Assembly (NCBI GenBank): GCA_021812425.1
Contig: JAKANM010000003.1
Span: 1 to 34,683 of the forward strand
Direction of reading: 5' to 3'
Length of the DNA stretch: 34,683 nt
Source: a bacterium
Lineage (GTDB): Bacteria > Patescibacteriota > Patescibacteriia > Magasanikbacterales > GWA2-37-8
Shown here: positions 8,686 through 16,802 of the stretch, in pieces
Layout: every line of letters begins with the position of its first letter
Numbering within the stretch: the first letter of the stretch is position 1
Notes under the pieces: model-generated
The model's input: the letters and a program-made list of their open reading frames with translations, nothing else
What the model was told of the DNA's origin: nothing
The model's database searches: none
Made by a program: the position numbers and the translations under genes

Positions 8686-8714
8686 TTGAAATAAGTCGAA
8701 GGATGTGATATAGT
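8686..8714 (+). promoter_or_regulatory. Sigma70-type promoter for tRNA-Arg
   Basis: TTGAAA-17 bp-TATAGT, about 25 nt upstream of the tRNA. Confidence 0.65.
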
Positions 8715-8739
8715 TCTGCCATTGCTTTTAGCGCAAAAT

Positions 8740-8811
8740 GCACCCGTCGTTCAATGGATAGGACATTGGCCTGCGAAGCCGAAAATTTAGGTTCGACTCC
8801 TAACGGGTGCA
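8740..8811 (+). tRNA. tRNA-Arg(GCG), no encoded CCA
   Basis: Acceptor GCACCCG/CGGGTGC, D stem GTTC/GGAC, anticodon arm TTGGC-CTGCGAA-GCCGA, T arm TTAGG-TTCGACT-CCTAA. Confidence 0.92.
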
Positions 8812-8820
8812 CAAACAAAA

Positions 8821-8848
8821 AACAACCAACAGTGTGGGTTGTTTTTTT
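8821..8848. terminator. Bidirectional terminator between tRNA-Arg (+) and the 168-aa membrane protein gene (-)
   Basis: AACAACC ... GGTTGTT flanked by an A run and a T run (aaaaaacaaccaacagtgtgggttgttttttt). Confidence 0.75.
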
Positions 8849-8862
8849 GGTTAAACTTGAAA

Positions 8863-9369
8863 CTAATGAATTTTCAAAACTCTAGCTAAACGGTCAGAGA
8901 GCGGTTCCTCTTCGTGCTCTGTTTCTTCCATCAAAAACTGTTTGACATATTCCCGAATCGGACGCGGGTCATAGTCCAACAGAGGAATTTTCACACGAAA
9001 ACGAACGACATTTTTTAGGCGAAAATATAAATTTTTCACTTCAGGAGGGTTGTAGATCAACCAAAATCCGTCCAGCTCGCTGAAACGGTAAAACTTCCGG
9101 CCGATGATTATCCCGGTCTCGGTGATGCCAAAATATACTTCAATTGGCGGTTGCATCTCATGAACATACAACACAATGCCAAACAAAATAACTACCAGAG
9201 CAAATAAATAATTTGCGGTGATGAGAGCGTACGCGATCAGCAGTAAACTAAAAAGAATCATCAAAAAATACCAGCGGCGGCTACGATCGTACTGCTCATA
9301 TTCTTTAATCCGCCATTCAAATACCACGCGGCCGGTATTTACCTGTTCTTTGGTAAGATCCTTTGGCAT
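8863..9369 (-). CDS. Hypothetical membrane protein, two TM segments (about 168 aa; start MPKDLTKEQV)
   Basis: Start trimmed from 9429 because the ORF-track extension lies in tRNA-Val. ACAAGGAGAATAATATG gives a strong SD. TM pair WYFLMILFSLLLIAYALITANYLFALVVILFGIVLYV. Confidence 0.75.
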   Translation of the reverse strand: MPKDLTKEQVNTGRVVFEWRIKEYEQYDRSRRWYFLMILFSLLLIAYALITANYLFALVVILFGIVLYVHEMQPPIEVYFGITETGIIIGRKFYRFSELDGFWLIYNPPEVKNLYFRLKNVVRFRVKIPLLDYDPRPIREYVKQFLMEETEHEEEPLSDRLARVLKIH

Positions 9370-9382
9370 ATTATTCTCCTTG

Positions 9383-9456
9383 TGGATGATACTGGATTTG
9401 AACCAGTGGCCTTTGCAATGTGAATGCAACGCTCTAACCAGCTGAGCTAATCATCC
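9383..9456 (-). tRNA. tRNA-Val(CAC), no encoded CCA
   Basis: Minus strand GGATGAT...ATCATCC acceptor, GCTC/GAGC D stem, TTGCA-TTCACAT-TGCAA anticodon arm, ACTGG-TTCAAAT-CCAGT T arm. Confidence 0.9.
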
Positions 9457-9494
9457 ATTTTTGTTCAGCGCCGAGACTGGTTAATTATGCATTT

Positions 9495-9523
9495 ACTATA
9501 ACATAAGGCCGGTCTTAAATCAA
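9495..9523 (-). promoter_or_regulatory. Sigma70-type promoter for tRNA-Val and the downstream membrane protein gene
   Basis: Minus strand TTGATT-17 bp-TATAGT. Confidence 0.5.
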
Positions 9524-9525
9524 GA

Positions 9526-9554
9526 TTGAAAAAATATCGGTATTATGCTATAAT
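9526..9554 (+). promoter_or_regulatory. Sigma70-type extended -10 promoter for the LCP gene
   Basis: TTGAAA-17 bp-TATAAT with TGC immediately upstream of the -10. Confidence 0.75.
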
Positions 9555-9581
9555 GCACCAGATATCGACGATAAAAACTGT

Positions 9582-11066
9582 ATGGAACATGAACCGATCA
9601 ACCTCCTAAACTCACTGCATCCGAAAGATTCACTAATATCCGGGGCGCCGGCGAAAACAAAACGACCAGTCTTTTTTTGGCTTTTCATTTTTATCTCGAT
9701 AATTGTGGGGGTTTTCCTAGTACGCACCATCGTTAAGACCGAGGGAAACCAATATACAAACATTCTAGAGCCCCGTAAATTAAGTTTTTTCGAAACCGTC
9801 AAAAATTTCATCTTTCAGCCGAAGAATGTCCTGATTGGACAGGATGAAGATCGGATCAACATCCTCCTGCTTGGCATCGGCGGACCCGGACACGACGGCC
9901 CTTACCTCAGCGACACAAATATTATTGCGAGCATCAAGCCCAGCACCAACGAAGTAGCATTGATATCGGTCCCGCGAGATCTTGGCGCACAGATTACCAG
10001 CCACGGCTGGCGCAAAATTAACAGCGCGGATGCTTTCGGGGAGGCTGAACAACCTGGAAATGGCGGGGAGTACGCGAGACAAATTTTTGAAAAAACTTTC
10101 AATCTTAAAATCCCTTACTATCTCCGCGTCGATTTTACCGCCTTTGAGGAACTGATTGATGAGATCGGAGGAATAAATGTTAATGTTCCAAATGCCTTTA
10201 CCGACAGCAATTACCCCGGGCCAAATTTCTCATATACTACCGTCCATTTTGACACCGGCCCCCAAACTTTGGACGGCGAACACGCCCTGATTTACGCACG
10301 CTCCCGGCACGGCAATGACGGCGAGGGTTCGGATTTCGCTCGCTCTAGACGCCAGCAACTTATCCTTGAGGCGGTAAAAGAAAAAATGCTTTCACTCGGA
10401 ACTTATGCGAACCCAACTCAGTTGAAAAAAATGTACGATTCCGCAGTCAAGCATATCAGCACCAACATGAATATCGCTGAGCTGACTTACCTAGCTTCAA
10501 CCGCTAAAAACGCGTCTGCTAGCAAAAAATTAGTTCTCGACAGCAGTAACGACGGCTACCTTATAAACACCACCGGTGAAAACGGCGCCTTCATGCTTTC
10601 GCCCAAAACTGGTAATTTTGATACAATAAACACGGCAATCCAAAATGTTTTCGGAATTGTATCCTCCAAACAAACGCCGGGCCTGATCAAAAACGATTTT
10701 GAAATTTCTTTGCCTGCTTCAAATCTGAATAAAATAAAAATTGAAATCGAAAATGGCACCTGGATCCCCGGTCTTGCCGCGCGCACTGAGAAAAAATTAG
10801 AAGACAAGGGTTATCATATTATCATGGTGAGCAACAGTCTGATCCGCCCGATTCAACACTCAGTGATCTATCTGCTTTCCGATAAGGTCAGTGTTGCTTC
10901 CACTGCTGAACTTTCGAAATTACTCCAAGCCGCCAGCACGAGGACCTTGCCTGGTTGGCTATCCGAGACCTACGACAACACCTCGACACCCGAGGACGAA
11001 ACCGGTATGAAATACAATAAAGACGCCGATATTCTAATAATTCTCGGCACTGATACTAAAGAATAG
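9582..11066 (+). CDS. LytR-CpsA-Psr (LCP) family protein with C-terminal LytR_C domain
   Basis: TM anchor; INILLLGIGG, SDTNIIASIKPSTNEVALISVPRDL, GGINVNVP, LDGEHALIYARSRH, DFARSRRQQ; C-terminal IKIEIENGTWIPGLAARTEKKLEDKGY. Confidence 0.92.
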   Translation: MEHEPINLLNSLHPKDSLISGAPAKTKRPVFFWLFIFISIIVGVFLVRTIVKTEGNQYTNILEPRKLSFFETVKNFIFQPKNVLIGQDEDRINILLLGIGGPGHDGPYLSDTNIIASIKPSTNEVALISVPRDLGAQITSHGWRKINSADAFGEAEQPGNGGEYARQIFEKTFNLKIPYYLRVDFTAFEELIDEIGGINVNVPNAFTDSNYPGPNFSYTTVHFDTGPQTLDGEHALIYARSRHGNDGEGSDFARSRRQQLILEAVKEKMLSLGTYANPTQLKKMYDSAVKHISTNMNIAELTYLASTAKNASASKKLVLDSSNDGYLINTTGENGAFMLSPKTGNFDTINTAIQNVFGIVSSKQTPGLIKNDFEISLPASNLNKIKIEIENGTWIPGLAARTEKKLEDKGYHIIMVSNSLIRPIQHSVIYLLSDKVSVASTAELSKLLQAASTRTLPGWLSETYDNTSTPEDETGMKYNKDADILIILGTDTKE

Positions 11067-11075
11067 GGACTATGT

Positions 11076-11134
11076 CACATATATTCTCATTCGCTCGAAA
11101 ATGTTTAAATTTATTTAAACATTTTGCTCACTCA
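11076..11134 (+). repeat. Intergenic hairpin element, copy 1 (upstream of der)
   Basis: CACATATATTC..TTCGCTCG + AAAATGTTTAAA-TTTA-TTTAAACATTTT (perfect 12-bp stem) + GCTCACTCA; shares flanks with 29702-29761 on the minus strand. Confidence 0.8.
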
Positions 11135-11147
11135 TTTCGAATATAGT

Positions 11148-12530
11148 ATGCCCACAAAAATTATCGACCATGACCTGCCGGTAGTCGCGCTCATTGGGAG
11201 AGTGAACGTCGGAAAATCCTCGCTGTTCAATAAACTGATTGAACAAAATCTGGCGATTGTCTCCCCGATCGCCGGCACCACCCGCACCCGCAACATCGCC
11301 GCGGCTTCTTGGCGAGGGAAACAATTCCGACTCGTCGACACGGGCGGGCTGACTTTTTCCGAAGACGTTCCACTGGAGGAAGACATCATCAAACAAACCG
11401 AGATCGCCATCAAGGAAGCTGATGTGATCGTTTTCGTTACCGATATTCAGAGCGGACTTCTGCCACAAGAAGTCGAGCTGGCGAAACGCCTGCGTACCAA
11501 AGCCAAAGACAAACCAATCCTGCTCGTCGCAAACAAAGCCGACAGCATCAACTTGCATTTACGCATCCATGAAGGTGAATGGCGAAGATTGGGACTTGGG
11601 GTACCTCTGCCAATCTCGGCTACCAGCGGCGCCAATCTCGGCGATCTACTCGACGCAATTTACAAACAGCTCGGCAAGCAAAAGCGTCTTCCCAAAAATT
11701 ATGAAGAAACCAAACCGCTCAAAGTCGCGATCATGGGTCGTCCTAATGTTGGAAAATCTTCTCTGTTTAACAAACTAATCGGCGAGGAACGAGTAATTGT
11801 GAATCCGCTTGCCCATACGACTAGAGAACCGCACGATACCCTAGTCGAGACCGAAGAGGGCCTCATCCAATTTGTTGATACTGCCGGCATCCGCCGCAAA
11901 GCCAAAGTCAGTGGTGAACTCGAGCGAATCGGCATTCAAAAAAGCATTGCCACCATTAACAAATGTGACATTGTTCTCCTTGTGCTTGACTCAACCGAAC
12001 CGATCGCTGATCAGGATCAACAACTTGCCGGTCTCCTCCGTGAACACACACGCAGTGTGATTATCGTCGTCAACAAATGGGACAAAGCCGAGGATAATTC
12101 CGACGAATTCCGAAATGAAAAAAAGAAAGATATTTATGGCTCGTTCCCCCATCTTGATTTCGCGCCGATCGTCTTCGTCAGCGCGAAGACCGGCTACCGC
12201 GTTCACCAAATTTTCCCCCTAATTAAACAAGCCTGGGAGGGACGCCAAATCGTCCTGACCGAAGAAGTTCTGAAAGATTTCCTCCAGCGCATCACCCGCC
12301 GCCGACTCCCGACCAAAGACCGCGGCGTCCGACATCCGAAAATTCTTGCGATCAACCAGCTTGGCTACAATCCGCCGATGTTTGAATTGATCATCAAATC
12401 AAACACTTCTGTCCATATTTCCTATGTTCATTACGTCAGCAACCGCCTGCGCGAGGAATTTGGATTTTTCGCCGCGCCGATCGTCATGAAGCTCAGCAAA
12501 CTCAAACACCACACCTATACTCCGCAATAA
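11148..12530 (+). CDS. der: Ribosome-associated GTPase Der (EngA)
   Basis: Two G domains (GRVNVGKSSLFN, GRPNVGKSSLFN), DTGG and DTAG, NKAD and NKWD, C-terminal KH-like domain. Start trimmed to MPTKIIDHDL. Confidence 0.95.
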   Translation: MPTKIIDHDLPVVALIGRVNVGKSSLFNKLIEQNLAIVSPIAGTTRTRNIAAASWRGKQFRLVDTGGLTFSEDVPLEEDIIKQTEIAIKEADVIVFVTDIQSGLLPQEVELAKRLRTKAKDKPILLVANKADSINLHLRIHEGEWRRLGLGVPLPISATSGANLGDLLDAIYKQLGKQKRLPKNYEETKPLKVAIMGRPNVGKSSLFNKLIGEERVIVNPLAHTTREPHDTLVETEEGLIQFVDTAGIRRKAKVSGELERIGIQKSIATINKCDIVLLVLDSTEPIADQDQQLAGLLREHTRSVIIVVNKWDKAEDNSDEFRNEKKKDIYGSFPHLDFAPIVFVSAKTGYRVHQIFPLIKQAWEGRQIVLTEEVLKDFLQRITRRRLPTKDRGVRHPKILAINQLGYNPPMFELIIKSNTSVHISYVHYVSNRLREEFGFFAAPIVMKLSKLKHHTYTPQ

Positions 12531-12543
12531 ATACTATTCGAAT

Positions 12544-13083
12544 ATGAAACTCATTGTCGGACTTGGAAATCCAGGTGATGAATACACACTAACACGGCAT
12601 AACGTCGGCTTTTGTGCGCTTTCATCATTAATCAAAGCGCTAGACCTCCAGGACGAATTCAAAATAAATAAAAAAATTTTTGCGAGAGCCCTGAAAGGAA
12701 AAATCGGCCGCAAAGAAATAATTATGATTAAGCCTGAAACCTTCATGAACGACTCCGGCACTGCCGTTCAGGCCGCTTTAAGTTTTTATAAACTTACCCC
12801 GGCAGACCTTCTCGTCATTCACGACGATAAAGATATTCCGCTCGGAGAAACCCGTATGCAAACAGGCCGCGGCCCAGCCGGACACAACGGCGTCCGCTCC
12901 ATCATTGAAAAGCTTGGGACTGAAGATTTTATGCGAATCCGCATCGGCGTTAGCCCGCACGACCAGAAAATTATTAACACGGCTGATTTTGTTCTTGGAA
13001 AATTTACTAAGGAAGAAACGACTGAACTTAAAACAATCCTCAACAATGTCGCGAGCGACGTCAAAACCTGGCTCGCCTCGTAG
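12544..13083 (+). CDS. pth: Peptidyl-tRNA hydrolase
   Basis: MKLIVGLGNPGDEYTLTRHNVGF, KPETFMNDSG, HDDKDIPLG, GPAGHNGVRSI. Confidence 0.95.
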   Translation: MKLIVGLGNPGDEYTLTRHNVGFCALSSLIKALDLQDEFKINKKIFARALKGKIGRKEIIMIKPETFMNDSGTAVQAALSFYKLTPADLLVIHDDKDIPLGETRMQTGRGPAGHNGVRSIIEKLGTEDFMRIRIGVSPHDQKIINTADFVLGKFTKEETTELKTILNNVASDVKTWLAS

Positions 13084-13084
13084 T

Positions 13085-14164
13085 ATGATGAACTTCCTTG
13101 CCGCCCTCTGTTACTTTCCGAAATTTTCAGTTGGCCGAGGAAAACGCCTGCTAAAGGCTTTTCCCGATCCAGCAGGAATTTGGCTAGCAGAATTAGAGGA
13201 GCTGGTTGCCGCCGGACTCGACCCAGCCATCGCGAACGAATTTATGAGCTGGCGCGAAACCGCGCCGGTTGAAAAAATCACGAACGAGCTGGTTGAGGCC
13301 GGTATTCAGACGAGTTCGATCAATAATTCTGATTATCCAAAACTTCTAAAAGAAATTTCTGATCCGCCGGCAATAATCTTTTATCGAGGTAAATTGCCGG
13401 AAAGCAATCTCCCGATTTTAAGCGTCGTCGGCACTCGCCGCTGTACGCCTTACGGTAAAAAAGTCACCGAGGATCTGGTGAAAGAATTGGCCGCCGCCGG
13501 CGTCGCCATTGTCAGCGGTCTTGCGCTCGGGATCGACGGCATCGCTCACTCTGCCACCCTCGAAGTTGGCGGTAAAACTTTTGCCGTGCTAGGTTCAGGC
13601 GTTGATCGACCAACTGTTTCACCACTTTCTCATCTTGGGCTGGCCGATCAAATCGTCGCGAGCGGCGGCGGAATTATTTCCGAATATCCGCCCGGCTTCA
13701 AACCCACTGCTTACTCATTCCCCGCCCGTAACCGAATTATCGCCGGACTTTCGATGGCCACTTTGATCACCGAGGCTCCGCTTGAGTCGGGAGCGCTTAT
13801 TACTGCCGCGCGTTGCCTTGATTACAACCGCGAAGTTTTGGTAGTCCCACATCCGATTAATTCCTTACTTGGCGCCGGTGGCAATGAATTCTTGAGAAAA
13901 GGCGCGGCGCTCGTCACCTCGGCCGCTGACATTCTTGGACTTCTTCACCTCGACAGTTTCAAAACGCAAACTTTCTCCAGACCAGCGCCGGAAAACGCCG
14001 TTGAAGAAAAAATTTTTGCCGCCATCAGCGCGGGTCCGAAGCATATTGATGAAATCATCAAACTTACCCAAATTCCAGCTAGCAGTTTGACTGGAGCCTT
14101 AACACTTCTCGAACTTAAGGCCAAAATCCAAAATCTCGGCGGAATGACCTATCAATGGGCCTAA
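13085..14164 (+). CDS. dprA: DNA processing protein DprA
   Basis: VVGTRRCTPYG, SGLALGIDGIAHSATLE, VLGSGVD, FPARNRIIAGLS, ESGALITA, C-terminal winged-helix. Start trimmed to MMNFLAALCYF, since the longer ORF overlaps pth. Confidence 0.93.
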   Translation: MMNFLAALCYFPKFSVGRGKRLLKAFPDPAGIWLAELEELVAAGLDPAIANEFMSWRETAPVEKITNELVEAGIQTSSINNSDYPKLLKEISDPPAIIFYRGKLPESNLPILSVVGTRRCTPYGKKVTEDLVKELAAAGVAIVSGLALGIDGIAHSATLEVGGKTFAVLGSGVDRPTVSPLSHLGLADQIVASGGGIISEYPPGFKPTAYSFPARNRIIAGLSMATLITEAPLESGALITAARCLDYNREVLVVPHPINSLLGAGGNEFLRKGAALVTSAADILGLLHLDSFKTQTFSRPAPENAVEEKIFAAISAGPKHIDEIIKLTQIPASSLTGALTLLELKAKIQNLGGMTYQWA

Positions 14165-14238
14165 AAATTGACACTGAGTGAAAATCCGTGTAATTTGAAT
14201 AGGTATATATATAATGAGTAACCTAATTTTTTTGCTTT

Positions 14239-16782
14239 ATGTCAACTCTGGTTATCGTGGAATCGCCTACTAAAGCCAAAACAATTTCTAAATTTTTAGG
14301 AAAAGGATTTATTGTGGAGTCCTCATTTGGACATGTCCGCGACTTGCCGAAGAGCCATATGGGGGTGGATATCGAAGGCGGCACCTTCGAACCAAATTAT
14401 GAAATTCCGGACAGTAAAAAACAACGCGTCGCCCAGCTGCGCAAACTCGCAAAGTCGGCTGATGATATATTGTTCGCGTCTGACGGCGACCGTGAAGGAG
14501 AGGCGATCTCCTGGCATCTGGCTGAGCTGTTAAAGATTGATCCCAAAAAAGTTAAACGTTTGGTTTTTCATGAAATCACCAAAACCGCAATCGAAGACGC
14601 CATTAAGAATCCGAGGGAATTAAACATGAATTTGGTGGACGCTCAACAGGCAAGACGAGTGCTTGATCGCCTGGTCGGTTATGAATTGTCCCCGCTCCTC
14701 TGGAAAAAGGTCCGCTATGGCTTATCGGCCGGACGCGTGCAATCGGTCGCGGTAAATTTAATTGTCGAAAGAGAAAAAGAACGCGCTCGGTTCAAATCGA
14801 GCGCCTATTTTGATTTGATGGCGAAATTGGAAGCAGGAAAAGATAGTTTTGAATCACATCTGATAAAATATGAAGAAAAAATAATTCCATCAGGAAAAGA
14901 TTTTGATGAAAATACCGGCAAAATAAAAAAACCGGAAGATTTTACTTTACTAAACGAAGAAGCCGCCACCGCATTGGCGAAAAAACTATTAGAAACTAAA
15001 CCTTGGCTCGTGTCTGAAATTACCGAGACCCCTTATCAAACACATCCTTATCCCCCATTTATTACTTCCACCATACAACAGGAAGCCAGCCGCAAACTTG
15101 GTTGGGCGGCGCGCCAAACGATGAGAACTGCTCAGTCATTGTATGAGAACGGCTACATCACCTACATGCGTACCGATTCGGTAAATTTATCTGAACAGGC
15201 AATAACCGCCGCGCGCGAAGCGGCGAAGGAATTTGGCGATGAATATTTGTCCGCTACTCCAAAAATATTCGCCAATAAATCAAAATTAGCGCAGGAAGCT
15301 CATGAAGCGATCCGTCCGGCGGGAAGTCATTTCGCACATCCGTCAGACGTCGCGAAGACAGTGAGCGCGGACGAAGCCAAATTGTATGACATGATTTGGA
15401 AACGCACCGTTGCTTGCCAAATGAAAAATGCAGAGCTAGTCACTCAATCCGTAACAATCAATATTGAAAAAGCGGTTTTCGAATCCAAAGGAAAACGAAT
15501 TAAATTTGCCGGTTTCATGCGCGCTTACGTTGAGGGTTCCGACGATCCGGAGGCGGCTTTGGAAAACCAGGAAGTTCATTTGCCGGTTTTAAAGGAGAAG
15601 CAAGAAGTCAGGGCATTAACTGTAGAAAAAGAAGGCCACGCCACTCAGCCACCGGCCCGATATACGGAAGCCAGTTTGATTAAAAAACTTGAAGCTGAAG
15701 GAGTTGGTCGTCCTTCTACCTATGCAACAATTTTGGACACCATCACTGAGCGCGAATACGCAGTCAAACAAGGCCAGGCCCTGGTCCCAACCTACACGGC
15801 GATGATTACCGATCATTATTTAAAACAATATTTTTCAAAATTAGTCGATGTTCATTTTACCTCCAAAATGGAAGACGACCTCGACAATGTCGCCGAAGGA
15901 AAAGAAAAATGGATCCCGTACATAAAGGATTTTTATGGGGATGTGAAGGACGGTTTCCACGCCAAAGTAAAACATGCTTCCGAGGACGAAGGCTACCCGA
16001 CACTCGAGATAGGCATAGATGAAAAAACAAAAAAACCTTTGGTAATAAAAAGCGGTAAATACGGGCCATACATCCAACGCGGTGAAGGCGGTGAAAATAA
16101 TACCGCCTCTATACCGGAGAATATTCCGCCATCAGAATTAAATTTAGAAAAAGCGCTTGAGCTGTTGAGCCAGCCGCAAGGTCCTGAGGTAGTAACCACT
16201 GATTTGAACACCGGTTTTGAAATTACCAGGCGCACCGGACGATATGGACCTTATTTACAACTAGGGGAAGATGCGGAAAAAAAGAAGGCCAAAAAAGTTG
16301 CTCTGTCTTACGGCCCAAAACACTTACCGATCAGCAAAACAATAAATATCAATGCTATTACGCCTGATCTTGCTAGAAAAATTATTTCTTTCCCACTGAA
16401 TATCGGTGAAAGTAATGGTGAAAAAATTATTGCCAGCGTCGGAAAATTCGGACCATATCTAAAAAAGGCGGACGATTTTAGGTCAATACCAAAAGAAAAA
16501 GACATCTTGACCATAACACTCGCAGAAGCGGAAGAAATATATGCGCAAGAAAAAAAGAGCCGACGCCGAAAAACTACTGTTCTCAAAGAGTTTGGTCTTG
16601 ATCCTGACACAAAGAAACCCTTACAGGCCCTTGAAGGCCAATATGGCCCGTATCTTTCAAACGGAACCAGGACTTTTGCTTCGATTCCCAAAGATACAAA
16701 TTTAGATGAAATGACTCTCGCCCAGGCGATAGACCTCCTAAAACAAAAAAAGGGTAAAAAGAAAACGAAAAAAAGAATCTAA
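14239..16782 (+). CDS. topA: DNA topoisomerase I with Toprim C-terminal repeats
   Basis: MSTLVIVESPTKAKTI, DGDREGEAISWH, ITYMRTDSVNLS, GRPSTYATIL; four C-terminal GxYGPY-like repeats. Confidence 0.95.
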   Translation: MSTLVIVESPTKAKTISKFLGKGFIVESSFGHVRDLPKSHMGVDIEGGTFEPNYEIPDSKKQRVAQLRKLAKSADDILFASDGDREGEAISWHLAELLKIDPKKVKRLVFHEITKTAIEDAIKNPRELNMNLVDAQQARRVLDRLVGYELSPLLWKKVRYGLSAGRVQSVAVNLIVEREKERARFKSSAYFDLMAKLEAGKDSFESHLIKYEEKIIPSGKDFDENTGKIKKPEDFTLLNEEAATALAKKLLETKPWLVSEITETPYQTHPYPPFITSTIQQEASRKLGWAARQTMRTAQSLYENGYITYMRTDSVNLSEQAITAAREAAKEFGDEYLSATPKIFANKSKLAQEAHEAIRPAGSHFAHPSDVAKTVSADEAKLYDMIWKRTVACQMKNAELVTQSVTINIEKAVFESKGKRIKFAGFMRAYVEGSDDPEAALENQEVHLPVLKEKQEVRALTVEKEGHATQPPARYTEASLIKKLEAEGVGRPSTYATILDTITEREYAVKQGQALVPTYTAMITDHYLKQYFSKLVDVHFTSKMEDDLDNVAEGKEKWIPYIKDFYGDVKDGFHAKVKHASEDEGYPTLEIGIDEKTKKPLVIKSGKYGPYIQRGEGGENNTASIPENIPPSELNLEKALELLSQPQGPEVVTTDLNTGFEITRRTGRYGPYLQLGEDAEKKKAKKVALSYGPKHLPISKTININAITPDLARKIISFPLNIGESNGEKIIASVGKFGPYLKKADDFRSIPKEKDILTITLAEAEEIYAQEKKSRRRKTTVLKEFGLDPDTKKPLQALEGQYGPYLSNGTRTFASIPKDTNLDEMTLAQAIDLLKQKKGKKKTKKRI

Positions 16783-16802
16783 GACGGTCCACAAACATTT
16801 CT

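Noticed and set aside
9370-9429. ORF-track N-terminus MHSHCKGHWFKSSIIHKENN of the 168-aa membrane protein
   Set aside because: It overlaps the minus-strand tRNA-Val; the SD-preceded ATG at 9369 is better.
11098-11125. The perfect 12-bp inverted repeat as a simple rho-independent terminator of the LCP gene
   Set aside because: The stem is almost all A/T, no U-run follows, and the shared flanks with copy 2 inside the ribosomal operon do not fit a terminator.
12905-13084. Upstream 60 residues of the dprA ORF
   Set aside because: They overlap pth in another frame; the ATG at 13085 matches the DprA N-terminus.
14168-14215. TTGACA and TATAAT upstream of topA as a promoter
   Set aside because: The two hexamers are 36 bp apart; with 17-bp spacing only a poor TAATTT box is available, so it is not called.
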